From assembly GCF_030272615.1 (NCBI RefSeq), contig NC_081407.1, forward strand, positions 440,041,213 through 440,105,212: DNA of 64,000 nt. Reading direction: 5' to 3'. The notes below the pieces were generated by a model. The model searched no databases. It saw nothing but the letters and a program-made list of their open reading frames with translations, and was not told the DNA's origin. The translations under genes and the position numbers were made by a program. Each line of letters starts with the position of its first letter. Position 1 is the first letter of the stretch. Below are positions 46,703-58,357 of the stretch, one piece after another. Source of the DNA: Cryptomeria japonica (Eukaryota; Streptophyta; Pinopsida; Cupressales; Cupressaceae).

Positions 46703-47680
46703 AAGGTCCAATCCTTCTCATTTGAATCTTGTCAGGTACACCTTTTTGAATCCTTTCTTTGTTCAAGTGAACCATTACTAAGTCACCAACAAAAAATTGC
46801 ACATTCTTCCTCTTTGCGTCCACTTTGTCCTTGATTCTTTGAGAGTTTTCTTGTAAAACTTGCCTAACTTGCTCATGAATCTCCTTCATGGACTAAGCCA
46901 TATCAACAACATGTCCACTCCTCTTCTCCATACTTCCAAGGTCTCTAAGCTCCAACACACCTCTTGGATGAATCCCATAAACTACTTCAAAAGGACTCTT
47001 GCCGGTTGATCTATTCACACTATCATTATAAGCAAACTTAGCTTGATGGATAACCTGATCCCAAGCTTGCCCATACTCCTTTGTCAAACATCTGAGAAGG
47101 TTCCCAAGTTTCCTATTTACCACCTTTGTTTGGTCATCCATTTGGGAATGGAATGCTAAGCTAAAAGACAAGTTAGTACCCAATCTCTGCCATAAAGTTT
47201 TCCAAAAATGACCAATAAAATTGGTATGTCTATCTGACACTATGCTAATTGGGAAACCTTGAATCCTAATGACTTCTTTGAAAAACAAATGAGAAATATG
47301 GCTAGCATCATGAGTCACCTTACAAGGAATAAAATGGGCCATTTTACTAAATCTATCTACTACAACCTAGATGCTATTAAATCTAGTTTTGGTCTTGGGT
47401 AAACCAACAACAAAATCCATACTTACACACTCCCATGGCCGGTTTCTGATAGGTACTGGCTGATAGAGTCCATCATTGGAAGAGGTTCCCTTTGCCTTTT
47501 GACAAAAAACACATTGTTCAACATAACTTTTGATATCCCTTTGCATCTTTGGCCAATAATAGAATCTTTGAACAAGTTCCAAGGTTTTATTCAACCCAAA
47601 ATGACCACTTAAGCAACCATTGTGCTTCTCTTGTATCAAGTTCTCTCTCATGGACCCTCTTGGCACACAAAGCTGTCCTC
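46703..47680 (-). pseudogene. CHR integrase, zinc and catalytic parts
   Basis: The zinc domain has LSGHFGLNKTLELVQRFYYW and CVFC. In the catalytic core the first Asp is in SMDFVVGLPK (about 47400), the second in IVSDRHTNF (about 47235), and the Glu position is Lys (DDQTKVVNRK), so the D-D-E triad is broken. Further downstream are KFAYNDSVNRSTGKSPFEVV and NVQFFVGDLVMVHLNKER. Stops near 47367 and 46890 interrupt the frame. Confidence 0.88.
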
Positions 47681-47682
47681 CT

Positions 47683-48357
47683 TTAAATTAAAAGACCATC
47701 TTGCAAAGTAAAATCTTCATATTCACTATGAAAATGATTTCTAAACTCCTGGCAAACCTTGTAGATGTCAGTAAAATCTTCATCATCTTGATATAACCCT
47801 TTGAAACTATCAACTCCAATGCTCTTGAGCTTCACTTCTTGAATTGTTAGTAACCTTCTACTTAATGCATCAACAATCTTATTACATTGACCATTCTTAT
47901 TCTTAATGGTAAAATTATAAGATTGCAAGTACTCTACCCATTTGCTTATGCCTATGATATGCTTATGATTCAACTTTTCGTATGTTTAATGGTAAAAGTA
48001 TAAGATTGCAAGAGCTTGATTATCAATATAAACCACAAATTCTCTAGGCAATAAGTAATGCCTCCATTTTTGAAGTGCTTGAACAAGTGCATATAATTCC
48101 AAATCATAAGAAGAATACCTTTTCTTGGCTTCATTGATTTTTTCACTAAAAAATGCAACCAGTCTGTTGTCTTGGCTTAGAAATGCTCCAATTTTTATAT
48201 TGCTTGCATCACATTCAATGGTGAAGAGTTTGTCAAAGATTGGAAGAACAAAGATAGGTTGAGTAGCCACCTTTGTCTTCAAGAGTTCAAATCCTTTATA
48301 TACCTCTTTTTTCCATTGAAACTTAGTATTTACACCTCCTTTGATTGTATCAAGCAT
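47683..48357 (-). pseudogene. CHR RNase H and linker
   Basis: FTIECDASNIKIGAFLSQ gives the first Asp and YSSYDLELYALVQALQKWRH the second acidic position, then VVYIDNQAL the third. A local duplication of GGTAAAA(T/G)TATAAGATTGCAAG about 70 bp apart (about 47915 and 47986) disrupts the frame. It continues with KWVEYLQSYNFTIKNKNGQ and VDALSRRL, the normal link to integrase. Confidence 0.85.
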
Positions 48358-48402
48358 AGGTGAACATATCTCATTGAACCCTCTAATGAACTTCCTGTAA
48401 AA

Positions 48403-49341
48403 CTAAGCCAAACCATGAAAACTCCTCACTTCACTTGCTATTTTAGGTGTAGGCCAACTGATTATTGCTTCTGCCTTTGAATTATCCAAATTATCCATCT
48501 TCAAATCACCACTTGAGATTACAAACCCAAGATATACCAACTCCTGTTTCATGAACTCACATTTCTCCAAATTGATAGTTAGTTGTTCATCACATAATTT
48601 CTTCAATACAATCTCTATATGCCTAAGATGTTCTTCTTTAAATTTACTAAAAATCAAGACTTCATCTAGATAAACAACAACAAATTTACCAGTTTAATCT
48701 TTGAGCACTTCATTCATGAGCCTCATGAATTTGCTAGGAGCATTTGTGAGTCCAAATGGCATGACAAGCCATTCATAAAGACCTTCTATAGTTTTGAATG
48801 CTTTCTTCCACTCATCTCCCTCCTTGATTCTGATTTGGTGGTAGCCACTCTTGAGGTCTATCTTGGTAAAATACTTAGCACCCCCTAAACAATCCAAGAA
48901 ATATTGAATTCTTGGAATATGAAATATATATCTGATTGTAATCCGGTTGATGGCTCTTGAGTTAGTACAAAGTCTCCAAGTACCTCCCTTCTTCGGTGCC
49001 AAAATGGTGGGAACTGCACATGGGCTGATGCTCTTTCTTATCGGGCCATTATCCAAAAGTTATGGGATTTTATTAGCCACTTCTTTATTCTACTTTGGTG
49101 TCATTTTGTAGGCTTCTTTATTAGGCAATGAGGCTCTGGCTATAAAGTCAATCTGATGGCTTATGGCTCATTGAGGAGGCAAAGTAGCAGGTGCTCCATC
49201 ACTTATGATCTCCTTAAACTGATTGAGTATTTGTTGCACTTTATTAGGAATACAAAATTTCTTTTCCTTATTTTCCTCTTTTGGTTTCACAACAAGTGCA
49301 AACCCCACTCCTTTTCCTTCTTTGAGAGTGCTCATGAACTG
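48403..49341 (-). pseudogene. CHR reverse transcriptase
   Basis: [54 protein letters not shown] and [10 protein letters not shown], then a stop (TAA, about 48693) and the catalytic loop, read as YLDEVL instead of YLDDVL, so the second Asp is Glu. It continues with NLEKCEFMKQELVYLGFVIS to 48403. Upstream to 49341 is the PR-RT linker, where TEK entered. Stop plus YLDE make it inactive. Confidence 0.87.
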
Positions 49342-51078
49342 TGTAATGCCCCACCAGAAACCCTAAAGGAAAACAACACAACTAGGCAACTAAAGGGTGA
49401 AATAATTTTATTTTTTTAAAGATTAAGTGCATTAATTATAACCATTGCACATCTAATAACACAGTGGAAGACTAACACATGATTTCCTAAGGGTTACCAA
49501 TGAAGATTAATCGTAGATTATATTAACACCATGGTTAATCCAATTGTCCATTTAATTAGATAAAGTAAATGCTTAAGTTCAAAACTACACATACATCTAA
49601 ATTTCATAATGAAAGAATCAAGTATTCCCATGCATTCAATTTTCCATAAATCATTTATACATAAGATTAAAGCAACTGAATTAACATACATTCCATTGAC
49701 ATAATATTATAATATCCATAAATACATGGCTTCCAATAACACCACAGATTACAAAGTTACAATATCAAGGTTACATAAAAATTTGATACAATGACCACAA
49801 GGTCTCAACTGAACAATTATCACGAACAAGAGCTGGTACATGAACCACGAACCAAGAAACACCAGCGAAGCCTTTCCTCGCCTAAAGATACAATCCAAAA
49901 CATCTGATGGGAAGTGGCACTACCACCTGACCATGTGATTCTGAAATGGAGCCACCCCACCGTGCTAGGAGATAGTAGAAAAACCTCAGGCAAGCAAAGT
50001 AAGACAAGTACAAAAGAACTACAAGACTCCGCAAACATCCATGTGACTCAACTCACAAAACACTACTGACTCTAAGGAGAGAGTGTCATTGCATAGCTTG
50101 ATGGTTACCATGGTAGGCCTCCTAGGTCCCAACTCTCTATCCTGGTAACCTCTCCTGGCTTCCACCTCCAACTAAGTCTCATGCGGACCCTACCAATCCT
50201 TTCGTGAAGACAAGGTGGTAATTTTTCCATTCCAGGCCTTCTCGTAACATTATGAGCCTTGTACAAGCACTACACTTATGCACGAGGTACATTATCTTAA
50301 TTAATATTTATTTCACTCCCCCCCCCAATATATTATTAGGTTATCACTTTTTAACTAACTTTCGATGGGTTATCCTGTCATCCACTTCGGGCACAACCCT
50401 TTCTTGAAAGATAGTCTCTCTCATAGGACACTAATAGGAAAGGTCTCTCTATGAGAACTCTATGGTGAAACAGACAACCATAACTAATCCTGACAAACCA
50501 CAGGTGAAGGATACACAATCACTAACCAAAGATTGACCATTTGGACAAAACACACAATGGCTCACACCAATAAGGTTATACAAAAATATCTGACTAAGGA
50601 GATATAATAGCATAGGACATAACGACAACTCAACCAGAATTGCAACGGAATTAAGCTTGACTGCAAACACCATTTACACAAGATCCTAATATAGGCAATC
50701 TTTTCTTAAAATAGCCAAATGCATAAATAACTTGCAATTAAAGATTTTCCAGAAGATAAGAAAACAAATCTATTTTAATACAAATAAATCAATGTTGTCA
50801 TTTGTCCAATAAGATTTAAATCAATCATACAAACATTAATCTCCTAATGTTTTCAAGCATAAATATAAAATCTATAAATCTACAAGCCTTTCTGAAAACA
50901 CCCAAACTATAATTTAATTATATTCATAAAATATAATTATAGCTATAAATTAAAATTATATTCAATACCTATAAATAATTCACTTAAAATTATATTACAG
51001 AATATATATCTATCAACTCAGAATTTAATTGTCTATGGTATTAAAATAATAATACCAAATAACATAATAACCAAAATA

Positions 51079-51336
<258 letters not shown>

Positions 51337-51472
51337 ATTTCATATATTAATAAATTAATTTAAAAATAAAATTAATTCTCTGCACGGACATCGAAAACTC
51401 TTTAATTTGGTCTACACAGCGAAATTTTAGGGAAAAAGGCAAATTTAACAGTCATTGTACCATGCACGGGCT

Positions 51473-51526
51473 AGTAGCATGTGCTACCGCCGGCAACAAA
51501 TGCTACCGTAGGTAGCTTATGCTACC
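51473..51526. repeat. Palindromic GGTAGCnnnTGCTACC units, short array
   Basis: Three degenerate 16-bp units with 19-bp period: AGTAGCATGTGCTACC, GGCAACAAATGCTACC and GGTAGCTTATGCTACC. Confidence 0.8.
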
Positions 51527-52663
51527 TAGGGTTTTTTTTTTTTAAATTTATTATTATTATTATTATTATTTTTTTTTTAAAATTAATTTCTTTCAGTAAA
51601 TTCAATAACATGAATAAAACAATAATTTTCTGATAAATTTGTTTTTTTACAGAATTTAATCTTTTACAATATATTTTCTTTTTTTGTAATTAAATAAAAT
51701 ATTTTCCCAAAACATAAATAGCCCAATAAATTTAATTTATAATCAAATTTATTCCTAGAGTAATTAACAATTTCACAGTGATACAAATAAAAGACTGTCA
51801 TAACCAATATCAGAATAAAACAAACAAGAGGGAATAATTTCTCTGATAAATCCCATACCTCCCAAATCTTGTAATTTCCATGCACAACAAAATTCTTGGC
51901 AAAATTTGCCATAATATTTTTTCCCAATTTTCTCAAAATTTAATCCGCAAACACCCAGAAATAACTTCTTTCCATTAAACTAGAAATTAACTTCAGATAT
52001 GGACTTTAGCTAAGAACATAATTAATCAGACATGATATGACAAACATCTTAACACACACATCATTCAGAAGATAGAAGAAATAGAAATATTTTCTTTAAA
52101 ACAACAATCAAAAGAAGCCACCCAACCTAGTATAGCTTTCCTAGAAGAAATCTGTAGAAGAGCCCTAATCTTTTCAACAAGCTTCCAAATAAATTTCTTC
52201 ACCTAAATCCCTGACCTGTTTCTTGTGTATCCTAAAATAAAGACCTATTCCCTTTTTTAAACTAAAATTCTAGGTTGAATATTTTTTTTTTTTCCAAAAA
52301 CTTAAATTTAGTAATAAAAGCAATTTTATTTTCTTTTCCAATTTTCTAACAAAGGGATAAGTTAACATGCAATAATTAAAAGTCATTTTTTCATTCTTTT
52401 CTTTTCTCTCATGCAAATTAATTAATTTTCTAAATAAAGAAATTAAAGCAATACTTCAATTTTAATGAATTCTTTTATTCATTTATTTATTATTTTATTA
52501 TTTTATTTATTTAAAATTCCTGGAAACAATAAATGTAACTAATTTAATTTTTTTCCACTAAAATTTAAATAAAATATATTTCTAATATCATGCAACTTGC
52601 AACTTAATTTAATAACTTCTTTTAGTTAATTAAATTTATAATCTCAATGCATACATAAATCAA

Positions 52664-54214
52664 ATGAGATGGGGTTTTACATAGAAGAGGCTTTGGGCTT
52701 CCATTAGTTACAAGTAATAAAGGCTCAATATCAGAAGAGGCTATTGTGACTAGCATGCCCCATATTGGGCTTAATTTTTTTAGAGACCTCAAGTCTCCAA
52801 CAACGCGGTTAAGCTGTTCCCGCGAAAGGAAAAAGAGAGGGAAAGAATTGGCAAAGTCACAGGAGGTTACTATGAAGCAGCTAATATCAAGAAAATCTGG
52901 GGTTGGGTTTTGAATGCTATAATAGAATATATCACAGTTGAGGACCATTTCTCCAGGGCCCACACCTACCACTTCATTCTTTTAAACCATTTCAGACACG
53001 ACAAAAAGGTCTCCCTATCCTACTACCTTTCCAAGTCCCTCAATAAACACAGTAAGAATCCCTCTAGTCTAGTTCTCCATTATGGGCTCTTGCTGCTCAT
53101 CTATGAGCACTGCAAAACCCTCGCCCTGCTGGAAAACAAGAGGTTATCCACCGCCTTGGGGATGAGAAAGATGGAGGGAGGCGATTCCGGCAAGGAGAAG
53201 GCATCTTGTAATAAAAAAAGAAAGAATGCCCTTGGGATGGAAACAAAAGAAATTGAAAAAGAAAGCAGTGAAATGGAGATGGATGATTCTGATGGTGATG
53301 ATAGCTGGAAAGATGAGGAGGTGGGTATCAAGGAGGAAAGCGGTGATTATGAGTCTGGCAATGAAAGACCTATCCACAGCGAATGCCTTGGCAAGGACAA
53401 CAACCATCCTATGGAGGATGTGGATTACAAGGATAATGAGGATATTGATGCGAATTCCGAGAGGGAAATGAAGAAGGAACCTAAGAAGAATATGACTAAG
53501 GAAAGTTTAAGCGAGGACAAGGAAAATAACGGGTTATTCCTAGATAACCTCAAAAAACTTACCGAGGCAAGACTGGAATATGACAGATGGAGCTTTGATC
53601 TCTTGAAGAACCTGGAAAAAAAGGGGAAACATATGGATGAGATGAAGGAGGACGATAGGGAGCAGATAAAATGGAAGCAGGATATGGAGGAGAAGGTTAA
53701 ATCGCTGGAAGAAGGGAGAGAGGCCATGAAAATTTTGAAGGGTATTATCCCGAATATCCTATCAATTGTCACTAAAAATTTAGAGGATATTGCCAAGGTC
53801 TTCATTCATACCAGCTCTCCTAAGCTAGTAGTTGAACTTGACATGGATGATGAGACTATCCAGATTGGTAGTGGTGGTGCTACTCCGGTTGGTGGTGCTG
53901 CCAAGAGGACTAGGGCAAGTGTTAAGAAAGTTATGGCTGCTTCCGCAATGGATCTCCCAAATCTCAGGGATAACATCAAAGAACTGCATGGGATTAGCAA
54001 CACCCTGGATAATGCCCTGAAAAAAATCAATTAGTTTATCTTCTTGGGTCTGGCTGGTTTTGCTAACTTTGAGGGGCTTTTGCTGGTTTTCTTTGGTTTT
54101 CTGCTGGCTTTTCGTTGGCCTGTTCCTTTTTGTTTCTTGTTGCTTTTTCTATTAAGCTCACAATGTAAAGGGTTTCGAGGCCCCTTCAAAACCTATTTTT
54201 AACTTAATCAAAAA
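52664..54214 (+). mobile_element. LN, ORF-bearing insertion with LINE-like 3' end
   Basis: 1551 bp present in the left TEK LTR and absent from the right one, where CATAAATCAA joins CTATGAGATAACTCC directly. ATGAGAT stands at both edges (52664 and about 54217), compatible with a target duplication of 7 bp or slightly more with a 2-base loss on the left. The 3' end, AACTTAATCAAAA after a CCCCTTCAAAACC stretch, resembles ends of plant L1-type LINEs, as I recall them. No RT or endonuclease domain is present. The inside is clearly richer in G and C than the LTR around it. Alternatives: retrocopy of a host mRNA, or 5'-truncated LINE. Confidence 0.6.
52784..54034 (+). CDS. Unknown protein, long open frame inside the TEK LTR
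   Basis: Open from 52784 (after a TAG at 52781) to the stop at 54032-54034, over 400 codons without a break, the longest clean frame in the window. The first in-frame ATG may be as late as about 53161, so the true start is unclear; an earlier piece (about 52690-52914, with ATG) in another frame suggests a 5' frameshift. The N-terminal 100 residues are globular-looking (FSRAHTYHFILLNHFRH, SSLVLHYGLLLLIYEH). The middle is very acidic (EMDDSDGDDSWKDEE), then a coiled coil (KWKQDMEEKVKSLEEGREAM), then a short basic stretch KRTRASVKK and a helical end. No enzyme motif. Family not recognised. It could be a LINE ORF1-like protein or a captured plant gene. Confidence 0.55.
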   Translation, partial: RPQVSNNAVKLFPRKEKERERIGKVTGGYYEAANIKKIWGWVLNAIIEYITVEDHFSRAHTYHFILLNHFRHDKKVSLSYYLSKSLNKHSKNPSSLVLHYGLLLLIYEHCKTLALLENKRLSTALGMRKMEGGDSGKEKASCNKKRKNALGMETKEIEKESSEMEMDDSDGDDSWKDEEVGIKEESGDYESGNERPIHSECLGKDNNHPMEDVDYKDNEDIDANSEREMKKEPKKNMTKESLSEDKENNGLFLDNLKKLTEARLEYDRWSFDLLKNLEKKGKHMDEMKEDDREQIKWKQDMEEKVKSLEEGREAMKILKGIIPNILSIVTKNLEDIAKVFIHTSSPKLVVELDMDDETIQIGSGGATPVGGAAKRTRASVKKVMAASAMDLPNLRDNIKELHGISNTLDNALKKIN

Positions 54215-54880
54215 CTATGAGATAACTCCATAAACTTTAATTAATTAATCAAATCCACTAAAACACACAAACTAAACAAATCTCAAGCAAATACTCATAA
54301 AAAGATCAAACGAAAAAATACGAAGGCCAAACTAACTGATAGGATGACCAACTGACAACACTCACATAAGTGTAAATGAGTAAAATAGGGTCAACTACTA
54401 TCTCCTCCACTTCCATCGGAAAATATAAGGCACACTCAAACCTATGAAGCCAAGTGGAGACAATACCCCATACCTACCCAGTACTTGTACTTGCAATATC
54501 CTACATCACCAAACCACACATACATATATACAATACATAAAACACAGCATACACATCGATGAAGGAGAATCGCGATGTTCCCTGTCTCACCAAAATGAGT
54601 GAAGGAAAATTGTTCCCTTGCATCCAATACACTCTCAGACACACAACATATAATTCCACATTGCATAGATAAAGTAAAGTGTCAGTATATAGCAATAATC
54701 TATAAAATGCCATAAATCACAAGTACTAAAATACTGCAAATAAATTATGCATCTCATATCCAGATAAAGCATGCAATAATGTCATAAAAATCTGAATAAC
54801 ACATCATGGTAATCTATCCACTGAAAACAAACAATAATAAAATATGAGTCTAATAAGTTCAAATGAGTAGGGGTACTACA

Positions 54881-54895
54881 TTCTCCCCCCCAAAA
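54881..54895 (-). other. TEK polypurine tract
   Basis: The minus strand reads TTTTGGGGGGGAGAA directly before the LTR start. Confidence 0.85.
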
Positions 54896-54929
54896 CTAGG
54901 CTTACTCCTGGAAGCCTAAAACAAATAAG

Positions 54930-56090
54930 AATACAACTCTCTCATCTTCGTTGCATCCTCCCAAGTTGCTGAGGTCTCACCATTTGGGTCCCATAGGACC
55001 CTTACCTAGTCGATGGTGTGACCCCTGAGGATCAAATCCCGATGCTGAAGAATGCACACAGGTTCCATGGAAAGTTGCATGCCCTTGACCTGCAAAGAGT
55101 TCCAATCAAGAACATGTGTCACATCAGGATGATAAGGTCGAAGAACTAAAACATGAAAGAAATCATGGATGCTGGATGGACTCGGTGGCAAGGCAAGACA
55201 ATAGGCAACAAGTTCTATCCTCTCAAGGATCTCAAAAGGCCCAACAAACCGAGGTGCCACTTACAACCCTTTCCATAACGAATCACTCTTCCATAGATGC
55301 ACTCTCAAGAACACACGGTCGCCAATAGAAAACTGACAATCTACCCTATGAGTGTCTACATACTTCTTCTGCCTATCCTGTATAGCTACCAAATGCTCAC
55401 GAATCCACTCTACCTTCTGCTCCATCTCCCAAAGAGTATTTAGTCCTATAAGCACCCTATCCTCTAGTCGATCCCAACTCAAAGGAATGTGGTAAGGATG
55501 ACCATATAATGCCTGAAAGGGGGTTATAACAATGGAGCTATGATATCCATTGTTATAAGAAAACTCCACTAGATAGATATAGTCCTCCCAATGCGACTGC
55601 TGGTCCATCACATACATGCGAAGCATGTCCTCTAACACCTGATTCACTCGCTCTGTCTGACCATCTGTCTCTAGGTGATAAGCTGAACTAAAATTCAATT
55701 GAGTCCCCAAAGCATGTTGAAGTGAGGTCCACAATGCTAAGGTAAAGACAAGATCTCTATCAGATATTATCCGCCTTGGAATCCCATGCAATCCCACTAC
55801 ATCTTCCAAGAAGACTCGTGCCACCACCACTGCTATATAGGAAGCTCGAATAGGAACAAAATGAGCAACCTTAGTCAATCTGTCAACTATGACCATGATA
55901 GCATCATGACGACGTGAAGAGATAGGCAATCCAACAATGAAATCCATGGAAATGATATCCCATTTCCAATCCGGTACCAAATTAGGCTGTAAAAGCCCTG
56001 TTGGGTGCTGATGCTCTACCTTCACCCATTGACACTCTAAGCACTTCAACACAAAATCAGCTATGTCACGCTTCATACCAGCTCAATGAT
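54930..56090 (-). pseudogene. TEK integrase with chromodomain-like tail
   Basis: 56076-55261 holds the CxxC end of the zinc domain (LKCLECQW) and a complete catalytic triad: SMDFIVGLPI, IISDRDLVF and DGQTERVNQ. The typical VEFSYNNGYHSSI and LYGHPYHIP follow. After a stop at 55261 the frame continues to 55006 (MAPRFVGPFEILERI, VLRPYHPDVTHVL), then VRVLWDPNGETSATWED at about 54990-54940, a chromodomain-type C-terminus of the Tekay/Del kind. The core is well preserved, but stops at 55261 and 55006 prevent a full product. The N-terminal His-His half lies just upstream, in broken sequence. Confidence 0.88.
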
Positions 56091-56872
56091 AAATCTATCT
56101 AAGATCTGCGTGCATCTTTTTGACACCTAGATGTGCCAAATAAGGTGCACGATGGGCCTCAGTCATGATCAAAACATGAAGACCCTCCAAAGGAGGCACA
56201 TAGATCTATCCATGGTGATGAAGAAGTCCATCTGCCTCAAGGTTGTATCTAGAAAATCTACCCTCTAAAGGCCTTCTAGACTCTATCACCGTTCTAACAT
56301 CCTAATACCAAGCATCTTGAGGAAGAACTCCTAGAATTCTCTCTGTCAAGTCTACTCCAAGGGACAATGTTGAAACTTCATGCCACCTATGACTCAAAGC
56401 ATCTACCACTACATTCTCTTTCCCCTAAATATAACGAACCTCAAAATCATACTCGCAGAATAATTCCATCCATATCCGCTATCGAGAATTCAAATTTAGC
56501 TGCATGAATATATACTATAGACTGCGGTGATCACTATGCAGCTCAAACCGATGCCCTAACAGGGAAATGCCACCATCTACCCAAAGCAAGAACTGTAGTT
56601 GCCAACTCCAAATTGTGAACTGGATAGTTCAACTCATGGTTCTTGAGTTTGTGAGACTCATAAGCAACCACATGTCCATCTTGCATAAGCACTACACCTA
56701 TACCTTCTGAAGAGGCATCTGTGCATACCATAAAATCTCTAGATGGATTAGGAACTGCCAAATTTGGAGCACTAACAAGGAGTTCCTTCAAGGTCCTAAA
56801 AGTTGCTTCACACTGTTCTAACCAAGCAAACTTCTTCCCTTTTCTTTGAAGAGAAGTAATTGGGTGTCCTAT
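56091..56872 (-). pseudogene. TEK RNase H and linker to integrase
   Basis: FMVCTDASSEGIGVVLMQDG (first Asp), VAYESHKLKNHELNYPVHNL with LELATTVLALGRWWH (Glu). A frameshift at about 56560 precedes the readable ELHSDHRSL segment. The linker with KENVVVDALSHR and, near 56130, HLGVKKMHADLR leads to the integrase zinc domain; scattered stops occur. Confidence 0.8.
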
Positions 56873-57715
56873 TCAGGAAAAGCCTTCAACAAAGCGATGG
56901 TAATATCCGGCCAAATCCATAAAACTCCTAACTTTTGAAACAGTGGTCGATGCTAGCCAATCAACAATGGCTTGGATCTTTGAAGGATCCACAGATATAC
57001 CTTCTCCCGAAACCACATGACCAAGATAATTCACCTTAGTTTGGAAGAAGTCACACTTCGCCAAATTGGCATAAAGTTGATTCTCCCTCAAGCACTGCAA
57101 TACCTGATGTAAGTGACCCTCATGCTCCTCTATAGATCTAGAATAAATCAGAATGTCATCCAAGAATACAATGATGAAATGATCCAGGTAGGTGTGAAAA
57201 ACCCCATTCATTAAGCTCATGAAAACTGAAGGTGCGTTTGTCAACCCAAATGGCACCAATGTGAACTCATAGTGACCATAACGAGCATGAAACATTGTCT
57301 TATGAATGTCTGCATCTTGAATGCACAACTTATGGTATCTAGACTTCAAGTCAATCTTAGAGAACACCTTGGCTCTCTTAAGCTGATAAAAAAAGGTCAT
57401 CTATTTGAGGCAATGGATATCTATTCTAGATGGTTACCTTATTCAGTTGTTAGTAATCAATGCATAACCAAAGAGAACCATCTTTCTTCTTAACGAAGAT
57501 AACAGGGGCACCCCAAGGGGAAACACTAGGATGAATGAATCCCTTGGCCAACAATTCTTCTATCTATAACTTCAACTCACTCAACTCCTGAGTAGTCATC
57601 CGATATGAAGCTCTCAAAATAGGTTCTGCACCAGGAACCAAATTGACGCAAAAATCAATGTCTAGCTTTGGAGGCATACCAGGAATATCCAATGGAAACA
57701 CATCAGCATACTCCC
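56873..57715 (-). pseudogene. TEK reverse transcriptase
   Basis: 57715-57400 carries REYADVFPLDIPGMPP and [20 protein letters not shown] with several stops. 57400-56873 is clean: [35 protein letters not shown] and the intact catalytic [11 protein letters not shown], then [18 protein letters not shown] and a thumb ending in AGYYHRF. The catalytic motif is intact, unlike TAT and CHR, but upstream stops (about 57573, 57447, 57402) block translation. Confidence 0.88.
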
Positions 57716-58357
57716 TTAGAATAGGGTGACTATAAGAGTGATTTCTTGACTCTCTGACTCATCCACATCCTCATGAGAAATTGTCAAAAGCTGACACCCT
57801 CTATGCATGCACCGCTTAAGTTGCATAGCGGAGATCATACGTAGGGATATCGACCTCTGGACTCCAACAATCTCCACTTCTTTGCCAAGGTCATCTAAAG
57901 ACTCCATTATCTTCTTGCGACAATCCACATGAGCACTATGAGATGATAGCCAATCCATCCCCAATACAACTCCATAAGAACCCAAAGGAATAACTCGAAG
58001 GTCAACAGAGGTAACTATGGTTCCTAGGTCCAACTTACAACTGCGAATGAAAGCATCTACTGAAACATGGACACCTGTAGCCAACTCTACTTGCCACCTA
58101 TTTGCCTGCTTAGCAGACGTAAGTCTGCACTGCTCCATAATGGATGAAGAAATGAAAGAATCTGAAGCACCGAAATCAAAAAGTACAGAGGTAGGGATTC
58201 CATGCAACATACCTGATGCCTCAATTATTGTACCCTGATGATCAGCTCGGTGGTCATCTACCACTGCAAACATTCTATGGGATCTCCCTGCATCTCCCAC
58301 TATAGGTTTAGATGTTGCTAGCCTTTGACTACCTATATTGTGTAAATGCTGAGGGCA
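57716..58357 (-). pseudogene. TEK protease
   Basis: GTSVLFDFGASDSF-like core: TSVLFDFGASDSFIS has D-F-G where the family has D-S-G, and VVLGMDWLSSHSAHVDC is the usual second motif. One open frame from the gag knuckle to 57716. The Ser to Phe change next to the catalytic Asp probably weakens or abolishes activity. Confidence 0.85.

Noticed and set aside
50449-50673. 74-codon frame present in both TEK LTRs (also 60844-61068)
   Set aside because: Preserved in both because LTRs are copies of each other; no recognisable domain, and short frames at this length occur by chance.
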